From assembly GCA_035304385.1 (NCBI GenBank), contig DATGQD010000004.1, positions 1 through 64,000 of the forward strand: DNA of 64,000 bases, given 5' to 3'. Position numbers and translations under genes: made by a program. Of this stretch, positions 43,623 through 52,008 are shown one piece after another (within the stretch, counting starts at the first letter, position 1; the number at the start of each line of letters is the position of its first letter). Below the pieces are notes generated by a model. The model was not told the origin of the DNA. It saw only the letters and a program-made list of their open reading frames with translations, and searched no databases. Source of the stretch: ZC4RG29 sp035304385. Its GTDB lineage: Bacteria; Bacteroidota; Bacteroidia; Cytophagales; Cyclobacteriaceae.

Positions 43623-44366
43623 CTAACTAATCGCAATCAACTTCGCAAACTCCTTCAGCCGCTCATCCTCAGGTCTTAGTTCGGTGATGAGATTATCGAT
43701 CGATGAGAGGGGACACACCTGCATGCGTTGTGCCGTGCCCAGCTTCTCTGAGATGGTAAGTATGGCGGTGGCTTCGGAACATCGCACCATCGCTTTTTTA
43801 ACCTGGACAACTTCCCAGTCGTTATCCGTGATCCCCTCTTTCAGCGATATGCCGTTCGTACCCATCAGGCACAGGTCCGCCCGAAGTTCAGCAAGCTGGC
43901 TTACCACGGAAGATCCCGTGCATATGTACGAGTTGCGGGCCAGCCTTCCACCCAAAAGGATAACCTCCACGGTTGATCGTTGCGTAACCTCCAGAGCGAC
44001 GAGAGGGCTCACCGTAAAAAATGTCCCCTTCATGTTTTCCGGAAACAATCGCGCCAACTCCAGCATTACCGTGCCCCCACCCGCAAGGATTACCATCCCC
44101 TCTTTGATAAGAGACAACGCCTTTCGCGCAATGGCAATCTTCTCCTCCCTGGCATACACCTCCGGTTGCTGATAGGGATAATGAAACATGTTGGACAACG
44201 CACCACCATGAACCTTCACCAGCTTTCCCTTGCGCTCAAGCTCGGTGAGGTCACGCCGAACTGTATCCAATGATACATTCAACAACTGACATAAATCAGA
44301 AGTGAGTACCTTGTGATGAAGGTTGATGCGCTGGAGTATGAATTGCTGACGTTCTTCCTGTAACAT
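43623..44366 (-). CDS. DeoR/GlpR-family transcriptional regulator
   Basis: 247 residues. N-terminal HTH: EERQQFILQRINLHHKVLTSDLCQLLNVSLDTVRRDLTELERKGKLVKVHGGAL, the DeoR signature. The sugar-phosphate-binding DeoRC domain (about 75-235) shows ILAGGGTVMLELARLFP, VEVILLGGRLARNSYICTGSS and DLCLMGTNGISLKEGITDNDWEVVQVKKAM. It usually represses and responds to a phosphorylated sugar. It is divergent from the GH9/CE4/ROK/MFS/SIS operon, which it probably controls; the ROK kinase of that operon could make the inducer. Confidence 0.92.
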   Translation of the reverse strand: MLQEERQQFILQRINLHHKVLTSDLCQLLNVSLDTVRRDLTELERKGKLVKVHGGALSNMFHYPYQQPEVYAREEKIAIARKALSLIKEGMVILAGGGTVMLELARLFPENMKGTFFTVSPLVALEVTQRSTVEVILLGGRLARNSYICTGSSVVSQLAELRADLCLMGTNGISLKEGITDNDWEVVQVKKAMVRCSEATAILTISEKLGTAQRMQVCPLSSIDNLITELRPEDERLKEFAKLIAIS

Positions 44367-44463
44367 GGATAAGGGCCTGTGGCCGCAAAGTTGCAGGTTT
44401 TTGCGGTCTCAATCAAAAAATGGACCTCGGCACACCCTGATGGCAACAAAATACCTTCCGCGG

Positions 44464-44493
44464 TTGCTGTTTGTTGCTTTATTTTTAAATTTG
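44464..44493 (+). promoter_or_regulatory. Promoter-like element before the GH9 gene
   Basis: TTG at 44464, 19-bp spacer, then TAAATTTG, a full match to the Bacteroidota -7 consensus TAnnTTTG. A start 5-7 nt downstream would leave only a few bases before the GH9 ATG at 44502, so this mRNA would be leaderless or nearly so. Confidence 0.45.
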
Positions 44494-44501
44494 TTTTGAC
44501 A

Positions 44502-46340
44502 ATGACGCAAAAAAACGCATGCCCCGCACGATTGCCCCGGCTGGTTTTCGGCGCGATCCTCGCCCTGGTGCTGTCCGCACTGGCGCCAGCACAGCAAAAG
44601 GCGGAATCCTGGATTCGCATCAATATGTTGGGCTATGCGCCAACGTCAGTAAAGGTCGCCGTACTGGCGTCCAAGGCAAGCCAGGCCGGGCCCGCGACGT
44701 TCGAACTGGTCGACAGCCGCTCGTCGAAAGTCGTGTTCAAAGCAAAAACCGGAAAAAACTTCGGCAGCTACGGCCCTTTTGCGCATACCTACCGTCTCGA
44801 TTTCTCTAAATACACGCGCCCGGGCACCTACTACCTGCGGGCCGGCAATGCACAGTCGCCGGAGTTCAACATCTCGGCGGATGTGTACACCGGCCGCGCC
44901 GACTTCCTCCTCCAATACATGCGACAACAGCGAAGCGGGTACAATCCCTTCCTGAAAGATTCCTGTCACACGCACGACGGATACACCATCTATGGTCCCA
45001 TGCCCGACGGCACGCATATAGATGTTTCCGGTGGCTGGCATGACGCCACCGACTACCTTCAGTACGCCACCACATCAGCCAATGCAACCTATCACCTTCT
45101 GGCGGCCTATCGCGATTTCAAAGACTCGTTTGGCGACGAACACCTGGACAACGGGCTGGAAGGGAGTAACGGAACGGCTGACGTACTCGACGAAGCGTTA
45201 TGGGGTCTTCAATGGCTGGAAAAGATGCATCCACGTCCCGACTGGATGTTCAACCAGCTTGCCGACGACCGCGACCATGCCGGATTCAGACTTCCTACAC
45301 TCGACTCGGTAGACTACGGCTGGGGAAAGGGAACGGGCCGTCCTGTATACTTCATCTCTGGTGAGGTACAAGGACTCTTCAAACACAAGAACCGCGCAAC
45401 CGGCACCGCCTCCACGGCCGGCAAGTTTGCGAGCGCCTTCGCACTGGGCGCCCAGCTATTGAAAGACTCAGATCCGTCCAGGGCCGATACACTCCGCAAG
45501 AAATCCCGCTCTGCCTATGCGTTCGGGAAAGCGAAACCGGGTGTGGCACAAACCGCTCCCGGCCGGGCACGGTATTTTTATGAAGAGGACAACTGGGTGG
45601 ACGATATGCAGCTGGGCGCTGCCGCCTTGTTTCAACTGTTCGGCGACCGGTCGTATTATGAAGACGCACTACACTACGGTAAACAGGAACCGGTAACACC
45701 CTGGATCGGCGCTGACACAGCGCGGCATTATCAATGGTACCCGTTTCACAACTTTGGTCATTACGAACTCGCGAAGAAAGCCGATGGCGAAGACCGCAAT
45801 CTGCTCATAGGCTTTTATCGCCAGGGCATTGAAAAGGTATGGAACAAAGCAAAAGACAACGCCTTCTATCGCAGCGTGCCGTTCATCTGGTGCTCCAATA
45901 ACCTTACCACCTCCTTTGCCATTCAATGTTATCTCTACCGGCAGCTGAGCGGCGACAACACCTACCTCGAACTGGAGCAGGCGTGTTTCGACTGGATCTT
46001 CGGCCTGAATCCCTGGGGCACCAGCATGGTATACGGACTTCCGGCCGACCGCGACACACCCACCGACCCGCATTCTTCTTACACCGTATTGTACAACTAT
46101 CCCATTAATGGCGGACTGGTCGACGGGCCGGTCTACACAAAGATATTTGAAAGCCTGCTGGGGCTGGAACTCCACGAAGCGGACGAGTATGAGGAATTCC
46201 AGTCGGACCTCGCCGTGTACCACGATGACTACGGCGACTACAGCACCAACGAACCGACGATGGACGGAACGGCATCGCTTATATACCTTCTGGCCGCAAA
46301 AGATCACGAGTCCAGGGAGGTGACCGGCAGAAAAAAGTAG
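44502..46340 (+). CDS. GH9 glycoside hydrolase (endoglucanase or exo-glucosaminidase type)
   Basis: 612 residues from MTQKNACPARLPRLVFGAILALVLSALAPA (signal peptide). Cellulase N-terminal Ig-like domain (about 30-120: WIRINMLGYAPTSVKVAVLASK, RPGTYYLRAGNAQSPEFNI). Catalytic alpha6/alpha6 barrel: VSGGWHDATDYLQYATTSANATYHLL with the catalytic Asp pair, ADVLDEALWGLQWLEKM, FGLNPWGTSMVYGLP and the acid Glu in YGDYSTNEPTMDGTASLIYLLAA. The barrel is therefore complete before the stop. The last codons are GGC AGA AAA AAG TAG, so A_AAA_AAG lies in frame directly before the stop, with AGGGAGG upstream. This looks like a programmed -1 frameshift into the deacetylase frame that follows. The frame is open from 44379, but the signal peptide fixes 44502. 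Confidence 0.92.
   Translation: MTQKNACPARLPRLVFGAILALVLSALAPAQQKAESWIRINMLGYAPTSVKVAVLASKASQAGPATFELVDSRSSKVVFKAKTGKNFGSYGPFAHTYRLDFSKYTRPGTYYLRAGNAQSPEFNISADVYTGRADFLLQYMRQQRSGYNPFLKDSCHTHDGYTIYGPMPDGTHIDVSGGWHDATDYLQYATTSANATYHLLAAYRDFKDSFGDEHLDNGLEGSNGTADVLDEALWGLQWLEKMHPRPDWMFNQLADDRDHAGFRLPTLDSVDYGWGKGTGRPVYFISGEVQGLFKHKNRATGTASTAGKFASAFALGAQLLKDSDPSRADTLRKKSRSAYAFGKAKPGVAQTAPGRARYFYEEDNWVDDMQLGAAALFQLFGDRSYYEDALHYGKQEPVTPWIGADTARHYQWYPFHNFGHYELAKKADGEDRNLLIGFYRQGIEKVWNKAKDNAFYRSVPFIWCSNNLTTSFAIQCYLYRQLSGDNTYLELEQACFDWIFGLNPWGTSMVYGLPADRDTPTDPHSSYTVLYNYPINGGLVDGPVYTKIFESLLGLELHEADEYEEFQSDLAVYHDDYGDYSTNEPTMDGTASLIYLLAAKDHESREVTGRKK
46314..46340 (+). promoter_or_regulatory. Putative -1 programmed ribosomal frameshift signal (dnaX-like)
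   Basis: AGGGAGG (46314-46320), 10 nt, then A_AAA_AAG (46331-46337) positioned in the GH9 reading frame, then TAG (46338-46340). A -1 slip of both tRNAs gives R-K-K-V-V-F-D-A-H-G and continues to 47053. The E. coli dnaX site has the same heptamer and an AGGGAG internal Shine-Dalgarno at a similar distance. Downstream I see only weak pairing (GTGTTCG at 46340 with CGACAC near 46372). Confidence 0.65.
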
Positions 46341-47053
46341 TGTTCGATGCACACGGCGCTATCATCCGCGGCGACACGACGGAAAGAAATATTTTCCTCG
46401 TATTAACTGGCGATGAATTTGCAGATGGTGGTACCGTGGTCCGAAACGCGCTTCAGCGACAGGATGTCAAAGCAGGTTTCTTTTTCACGGGCAATTTCTA
46501 TTCGAACGCCGCATTTGCCCCATTGATCAAAGACCTGCTCCGCGATGGACACTACTTGGGCGCACATTCCGACAGGCACTTGCTGTATGCCGACTGGTCG
46601 AAACGCGACAGCTTGCTGGTAACGCGCCGGCAATTCCGGCGTGACCTGAAACGAAATTATCGGAGGATGGGAAAATTTGGAATCCATAAAGATGATGCGA
46701 AAGTCTTTCTGCCTCCTTACGAATGGTATAACACGGCGATCGCGAAGTGGACACGTGAGCTCGGACTTACGCTGGTAAACTTTTCTCCGGGGACATTGTC
46801 GACGGCGGACTACACTTACCCTGAGATGGGATCGCGTTACCGTGACTCGGAACGAATTTTCCGATCGATCCTCGATTTTGAATCGAACGCATACAGCGGA
46901 CTTAACGGGTTCATCCTGCTTGTGCACATCGGTACGGATCCGAGGCGGCCGGACAAGTTCTACGATCGCCTTGAGCAGTTGGTGGTGACCCTAAAAGAAA
47001 AAGGTTACAGCTTCCGGAGAATAGATGAACTCGTGCCGGAAAGTACAGAATGA
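46340..47053 (+). CDS. CE4-like polysaccharide deacetylase domain, probably fused to GH9 by frameshift
   Basis: 237 residues if begun at the GTG overlapping the GH9 stop (TAGTG); no signal peptide. NodB-like motifs: IFLVLTGDEFADGG (motif 1, the usual TFDDG widened), GHYLGAHSDRHLLYADW (motif 2, H-S-x-x-H metal ligands), KVFLPPYEWYN (motif 3), GFILLVHIG (motif 5 His). CE4 enzymes remove N- or O-acetyl groups from glycans. A signal-less deacetylase directly after a secreted GH9 makes sense only if the two are joined: -1 frameshifting at 46331 yields 850 residues. Independent start at the GTG, by re-initiation, remains possible, although the AGGGAGG is too distant (19 nt) for that codon. Confidence 0.85.
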   Translation: MFDAHGAIIRGDTTERNIFLVLTGDEFADGGTVVRNALQRQDVKAGFFFTGNFYSNAAFAPLIKDLLRDGHYLGAHSDRHLLYADWSKRDSLLVTRRQFRRDLKRNYRRMGKFGIHKDDAKVFLPPYEWYNTAIAKWTRELGLTLVNFSPGTLSTADYTYPEMGSRYRDSERIFRSILDFESNAYSGLNGFILLVHIGTDPRRPDKFYDRLEQLVVTLKEKGYSFRRIDELVPESTE

Positions 47054-47082
47054 GAATCGCGTAAACCAAAAAGTATAGCGAC

Positions 47083-48021
47083 ATGGCAATTCTCGGTCTC
47101 GATCTTGGAGGAACAAAGCTTGCGAGCGCCGTATTCTCGCGGGAGGGTGAGATCACATCCAGTGAGTCGGTTGTGCTGGGAAAGCGTCGCGACAAAGAGG
47201 TGGGTGCCCTGATCACAGACATCGTGGCATCCCACTGCAAAACCCACAAGATTCAGTCTATCGGCGTATCGGTTCCCGGTATCAGTCGCAGGGAAACAGG
47301 CACAGTCTGGGCACCTAACATTCCCGGATGGGATGACTATCCGCTATTGAAAGAGATTCAGGAGGCCTGTCCCAACGTACCGGTCATCATCGACAACGAC
47401 CGGGCTTGTTGCATATCAGGTGAGATGTGGCGGGGGAGCGCCAGAGACTGTACCGACGCCATATTCCTCGCGATCGGAACCGGCATCGGCGCGGGCGTGC
47501 TCACCGGCGGACATATCCTGCGCGGTGCGCACGACATCGCGGGCGCTGTGGGGTGGATGGCCTTGCAGAAACCTTTCCTGATGAAATACATCTCCTATGG
47601 ATGCTTCGAATATTATGCATCCGGAGACGGCATCGCCCGTCTTGCCCGCGAGCTTCTTACGATACGACAGGAGTACAAGGGCATATTGCGTGTCAACCCT
47701 TCTGAACTCACCGCGCATCATGTATTTGCCGCCTATGAAAAGCGTGACCCCTTAGCCATTACAGTGATCCGCGAATGCATTGAGTATTGGGGAATGGCCG
47801 TCGCCAACCTCATCAGCATTTTTAATCCTGAGAAAGTTATCCTGGGCGGTGGTGTTTTCGGACCTGCCCTGAAATTCATCCCGGACATAAAAGACGAAGC
47901 CCTCAAATGGGCACAACCCATAAGTGCTACACAAGTGGAAATCATCCCATCGGCGCTGGGTGGCGAGGCTGCCATCTATGGGGCGGGATACCTGGCACTA
48001 ACCAACCTGGCCGACCGCTAG
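47083..48021 (+). CDS. ROK-family sugar kinase
   Basis: 312 residues. ATP-binding motif ILGLDLGGTKLASAVFSREG at the N-terminus; SIGVSVPGIS; sugar site in VPVIIDNDRACCISGEMWRGSA (catalytic Asp of the D-N-D motif); IFLAIGTGIGAGVLTGGHILRGAHDIAGAVGWMAL; NLISIFNPEKVILGGGVFG. The ROK zinc-binding Cys cluster is reduced to YGCFEYYASG, so zinc is probably absent. It would phosphorylate a hexose or amino sugar in the cytoplasm. Third gene of the operon (30 bp after the deacetylase, 5 bp before the MFS gene). Confidence 0.9.
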   Translation: MAILGLDLGGTKLASAVFSREGEITSSESVVLGKRRDKEVGALITDIVASHCKTHKIQSIGVSVPGISRRETGTVWAPNIPGWDDYPLLKEIQEACPNVPVIIDNDRACCISGEMWRGSARDCTDAIFLAIGTGIGAGVLTGGHILRGAHDIAGAVGWMALQKPFLMKYISYGCFEYYASGDGIARLARELLTIRQEYKGILRVNPSELTAHHVFAAYEKRDPLAITVIRECIEYWGMAVANLISIFNPEKVILGGGVFGPALKFIPDIKDEALKWAQPISATQVEIIPSALGGEAAIYGAGYLALTNLADR

Positions 48022-48025
48022 CGCA

Positions 48026-49186
48026 ATGAATCAATACAAACTCACCTTCGCCTCCGCATGTTTCGGCATGCTCCTTTTCGGGATAAGCCTCATCACCCTT
48101 GGCGCTGTATCATCCGACCTCCAGACGAAATTTCAACTGGACGCCGTCGAATCCGGAACGCTTTTTTCCATTCTTCCGATCGGCATCATTCTCGGGTCTT
48201 TGCTGTTCGGGCCGGTTTCCGACCGGTACGGCTACAAGTTCTTCTTTGTCGTCTCGTGCCTCTGCCTGCTGGTTGGCTTTCAGGGAATCGCCTGGTCGGG
48301 CAGCATGGGCCTGCTCCGGTTTTGCATCTTCCTCTTTGGTTTTGGGGGTGGCGCCATCAACGGCGCTACGAATGCCGTTGTCGCCGATATCAGCGACAGT
48401 GGCAGCAAGGGTGCGAACCTGAGTCTTCTGGGCGTCTTCTTCGGCATAGGCGCGCTGGGCATGCCATCTGTACTGGCCGCTCTCGAAAGGCAGTTCGCAT
48501 TCGAGCAGGTTGTGGCTGCCATAGGCGTGCTCCCCGTGGCCGCTGCAGTGCTGTTTCTATTTACACCTTTTCCACCACCCAAGCGCAACCAGGCCGTCGA
48601 CGCCAACGCAATATTCTCCCTGCTGAAAGTCGATTTCCTGTGGCTGATCGGATTCTTTCTCTTTTGTCAGAGTGCTGTGGAAGGCGTCGTCAACAACTGG
48701 ACAAGAACATACCTGGAAAGTCATTTTGGCTTTACAGGAAGTGGTGCACTTTTCACGCTTTCCCTCTATGTGGCCGGCCTCACCGTTATGCGCCTTGCGC
48801 TTGGAAGCGTGCTCAGGAACATGTCGCCATCGCGTATCATGGCCCTGTCTCTTGCCTTGCTGTTCACCGGCGCGCTTATCCTTCGCATGACGGACACGCC
48901 GGCGTTTGCTACCATAGCATTGATTGTCAGCGGCGCCGGATTGGCGGCCGGGTTTCCGGTCATGCTCGGGTTTGCCGGTGCACGCTTCGCCGAACTGTCG
49001 GCAACAGCGTTCAGCATTATCCTGACGGTGGCGCTGGCGGGCAACATGATCATCAACTATGTCACCGGCGTGATCATCGACCGTTTCGGTACCGACGAGT
49101 ATACGACGATCATCCTGGTCATATATGTGGCAATGGTACCGTTGACCTATTTCATTCTCAGAAAACATCAAAAAGAAATAACCTAA
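48026..49186 (+). CDS. MFS sugar transporter
   Basis: 386 residues, 12 predicted helices. Opens LTFASACFGMLLFGISLITLGAVSSDLQTKFQLD and has the MFS loop 2-3 motif LFGPVSDRYGYKFFFVVS. FGFGGGAINGATNAVVADIS and GVFFGIGALGMPSVLAALE resemble the FucP/GlcP-type sugar:proton symporters of Bacteroidota. The C half has SAVEGVVNNWTRTYLESHFGF. It probably carries a monosaccharide or disaccharide released by GH9/CE4 across the inner membrane. It is packed between the ROK and SIS genes. Confidence 0.92.
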   Translation: MNQYKLTFASACFGMLLFGISLITLGAVSSDLQTKFQLDAVESGTLFSILPIGIILGSLLFGPVSDRYGYKFFFVVSCLCLLVGFQGIAWSGSMGLLRFCIFLFGFGGGAINGATNAVVADISDSGSKGANLSLLGVFFGIGALGMPSVLAALERQFAFEQVVAAIGVLPVAAAVLFLFTPFPPPKRNQAVDANAIFSLLKVDFLWLIGFFLFCQSAVEGVVNNWTRTYLESHFGFTGSGALFTLSLYVAGLTVMRLALGSVLRNMSPSRIMALSLALLFTGALILRMTDTPAFATIALIVSGAGLAAGFPVMLGFAGARFAELSATAFSIILTVALAGNMIINYVTGVIIDRFGTDEYTTIILVIYVAMVPLTYFILRKHQKEIT

Positions 49187-49204
49187 CTACTTTATCTGAT
49201 CAAT

Positions 49205-49966
49205 ATGCTGGCTCAACAATGGCTCAACAATGCGCGTCAGGTGATGACGCGAATCGAGGAAACTCAACTGGACAACATCAGGAATGCGGCCGAAATCATG
49301 GCGGACACTATTGAAGCCGGCCGATGGGTTCACACCTTCGGATGCGGACACGCTACCATTCCGATTGAAGAAATGTATCCCCGCATCGGAGGGTTCGTAG
49401 GGTTTCATCCCCTGATCGAACTTCCGCTTACATTCTTCACAAGAATCACCGGCGAGATGGGTGTACACCAATTCCTATTTCTCGAACGCGTCGAAGGATA
49501 TGGCAATGCCATTATGAAGAGTTACGATTTCGATCCGCGCGACACCATGTGGATGTTCTCTCATTCCGGCATCAACAACGTGAACATCGATGTCGCACTC
49601 GAATCCAAAAAAAGAGGAATGAAAGTCATCGTGTTTGGTTCAGCCTCGGAGGCGGTAGGCAAGAAGTCACGCCATTCGTCAGGCCAGACCCTATTCGACA
49701 TTGCTGATATTGTAGTCGACTCCTGTGCGCCGATCGAAGATGCGTCCGTACCCTTGAAAGATCATCAGGATAAGGTCGGCCCTGTATCCACGATGGCGTT
49801 CATCACATGCGTCTGGATGACCGTCACCACCGTCGCTGAAATCCTCGCCGACCGCGGTGTGAAACTTTTCATCCACCCGTCGCACAACGTGCCGGGGGAT
49901 ACTACGGCTCGGGAGCGGTTGGATGCAGCCCTGGGTGAGTATAAGAGAAGAATCCGGGGCGTTTAG
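49205..49966 (+). CDS. SIS-domain sugar-phosphate isomerase-like protein (UPF0309 type)
   Basis: 253 residues. The N-terminal helix pair ARQVMTRIEETQLDNIRNAAEIMADTI is followed by the SIS phosphosugar core: WVHTFGCGHATIPIEEMYPRIGG, MWMFSHSGINNVNIDVALESKKRGMKVIVFGS, ADIVVDSCAPIEDASV and STMAFITCVWMTVTTVAEIL. It resembles UPF0309 proteins and amino-sugar isomerases. Last gene of the operon with a ROK kinase and MFS carrier, so it may isomerise or deaminate the phosphosugar made by the kinase (inference). Convergent with the GH2 gene. Confidence 0.88.
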   Translation: MLAQQWLNNARQVMTRIEETQLDNIRNAAEIMADTIEAGRWVHTFGCGHATIPIEEMYPRIGGFVGFHPLIELPLTFFTRITGEMGVHQFLFLERVEGYGNAIMKSYDFDPRDTMWMFSHSGINNVNIDVALESKKRGMKVIVFGSASEAVGKKSRHSSGQTLFDIADIVVDSCAPIEDASVPLKDHQDKVGPVSTMAFITCVWMTVTTVAEILADRGVKLFIHPSHNVPGDTTARERLDAALGEYKRRIRGV

Positions 49967-49999
49967 CGTGTTGGTGCGGCGGCATCCGCCGGGAACGCG

Positions 50000-51835
50000 C
50001 TAGTCATAAAGTTTTCCGTGCATCTCCCTAAGCCTCTCTTCCGGCATTTTAATAACCTTCCTGTCGTAGGTCATAAGGCCGTTGACTTCGATCTCGACAT
50101 CGGTGGTTTGCGTGTAGACGGCTGCGGATAGGCCTCTGTCGATCAGTTTGTCGAGGTTGTCAATGTAGGTAGTGTATCGTTCGAGCAATGCCTGCTTGTC
50201 CGGGAAACTCTGATACCCCCAGTTGTCTTTGGCCTGCCAGGTGTGGCCTTCAAGCGGCAGTCCCAGTCCGCCGTATTCGCCAAGTACGAGCACATGGCGC
50301 TTTCCGAACAATTCAGGACGCGGCATAACCGGATCGGGGTAATTGTGGATGTCGAGAATATGTCCGACATCATAAAAGTTTCCGCCGCTGGCTGCGTTGA
50401 CGAGTCGCGAAGGATCGTACTGCATGGTCCACTCGGTAATCTCGCGGGTCTTGAACTGGCCCCACGCTTCGTTGAAAGGCACCCACACGACGATGCTGGG
50501 GAAATTGTAGGTGGCATCGATAATTGCCTTCCACTCGGTGCGGAAAATTTCTTCGGACTCGGCGGTGCGTTCCTTTTCTGTTTCGATGCCCGTAATTCCC
50601 GGCCGGCTTTCCCAGCGGTTGCCCATATCGCCGCTCGGCATATCCTGCCACACGAGTACGCCAAGCTTGTCACAATGATAGTACCAGCGTGCCGGTTCAA
50701 CCTTCACGTGCTTGCGGATCATATTGAATCCCATCGCCTTTGTCTTCTCGATATCGAATCGCAACGCCTCGTCAGTGGGTGCGGTATACAGCCCGTCGGG
50801 CCACCAACCCTGGTCGAGGGGACCATACTGAAATACAAATTCATTGTTGAGCATCATGCGTTTGATGCCGTCGTCGCCGGGGGCCACGGATATCTTGCGC
50901 ATACCGAAATAACTTTTGATCTCGTCAATAACTCTTCTTCCGCGGCGGATTTGCACGGTGAGATCGTACAGGAACGGGTTGTCTGGAGTCCACAGTTTGG
51001 CGTCAGGCAGGTTGAGGACGGTTTCCGGTCCGGCTACTACCTTTTCAGCAACTTTTTGCTGGCCATCCCAGGCGGCTACGACGATCTCGTCGCCCTGTTG
51101 GAGGTTGCTGGTTTTTACTTGCACGCTAAGGTTTTGTGCATCGACGTTTGGCGTATTCCAGATCGATTCGATGTAGGTACGCGGCACAGCTTCGACCCAC
51201 ACCGTCTGCCAGATTCCGGTAACGGGTGTGTACCAGATGCTGCGGGGCTCTTTGACTTGCTTTCCGCGAGGCTGGGGACCGTCATCTGAGGGATCCCAGA
51301 CAGACACGACAATCTCCTGCGCACCGGAACGCTTCAGCTGCGCCGTGACGTCAAAGTAAAAAGGGTCGTACCCACCTTTATGTGATCCTACCGATGTTCC
51401 GTTAACAAACACCTCGCATTGCCAGTCGACCGCCCCGAAGTGAAGCAGCACATTTTTGCCACGGAAAGACGAAGGGAGCGTAAAGGTCCGTCGATACCAC
51501 AGCTTGTTGTCTTTGCCGACAGTTTTGCCCACACCGGAAAGTGCGGATTCGATGGCAAAGGGTACCAGGATTTTCCCCTGGTAGGCTGAGGGCCGGTCGG
51601 CGGTGGCAGGTTGGATTGCGTATTCCCAGGATCCGTTCAGATTCTGCCAGGTGTCCCGAACCATTTGCGGGCGGGGATACGCTGGAAGTGGCGTCTGGGA
51701 GGGATTCACATGCTCTGCCCAGGGGGTCGTTATTTTATCGCCCGCGAGTTTCCATGTTTCCTGTCCGTAGCTTACTTCGCTGAACAGAAATACACATAGG
51801 CAAAGGGTTACATTAATGCACGTTTTCAGATCCAT
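50000..51835 (-). CDS. GH2 glycoside hydrolase (beta-galactosidase/glucuronidase family), secreted
   Basis: 611 residues; signal peptide NVTLCLCVFLFSEVSYG. Sugar-binding jelly roll (about 55-200: PRPQMVRDTWQNLNGSWEYAI, LWYRRTFTLPSSFRGKNVLLHFGAVDWQCEVFVNG), Ig-like middle domain, then a TIM barrel with FNMIRKHVKVEPARWYYHCDKLGVLVWQDMPSG, the acid/base Glu in VVWVPFNEAWGQF and the nucleophile Glu in HVLVLGEYGGLG. It lacks the C-terminal domains of LacZ. Substrate uncertain: galactose, glucuronate or arabinose side chains are possible. Divergent from the GH43 gene. Confidence 0.92.
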   Translation of the reverse strand: MDLKTCINVTLCLCVFLFSEVSYGQETWKLAGDKITTPWAEHVNPSQTPLPAYPRPQMVRDTWQNLNGSWEYAIQPATADRPSAYQGKILVPFAIESALSGVGKTVGKDNKLWYRRTFTLPSSFRGKNVLLHFGAVDWQCEVFVNGTSVGSHKGGYDPFYFDVTAQLKRSGAQEIVVSVWDPSDDGPQPRGKQVKEPRSIWYTPVTGIWQTVWVEAVPRTYIESIWNTPNVDAQNLSVQVKTSNLQQGDEIVVAAWDGQQKVAEKVVAGPETVLNLPDAKLWTPDNPFLYDLTVQIRRGRRVIDEIKSYFGMRKISVAPGDDGIKRMMLNNEFVFQYGPLDQGWWPDGLYTAPTDEALRFDIEKTKAMGFNMIRKHVKVEPARWYYHCDKLGVLVWQDMPSGDMGNRWESRPGITGIETEKERTAESEEIFRTEWKAIIDATYNFPSIVVWVPFNEAWGQFKTREITEWTMQYDPSRLVNAASGGNFYDVGHILDIHNYPDPVMPRPELFGKRHVLVLGEYGGLGLPLEGHTWQAKDNWGYQSFPDKQALLERYTTYIDNLDKLIDRGLSAAVYTQTTDVEIEVNGLMTYDRKVIKMPEERLREMHGKLYD

Positions 51836-52008
51836 GTCGGAGTCGTTAGAGCGTTTGTTGCTGGAGCGATAATATACGCGAAAAATGCAAACCTCGTGAA
51901 TTTGCCTCAGAACAGCGGTTTAAGAATAATATGTACGCAACAACGCGGTGAAACTGAGGACCGTGTGTGTGTTTTGTGTATTTTCGTGGCGCAATCAATT
52001 AACCAATC

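Noticed and set aside
46331..46340. Simple pseudogene or sequencing frameshift splitting a GH9-CE4 gene
   Set aside because: Not excluded, but the exact heptamer phase, the immediate stop and the AGGGAGG at dnaX-like distance are more than a random indel would give; reported as a finding with the re-reading test.
48058..49314. 418-residue open frame on the + strand in another phase
   Set aside because: It lies inside the MFS gene in a shifted frame, with a Cys/Arg/His-rich composition typical of a shadow.
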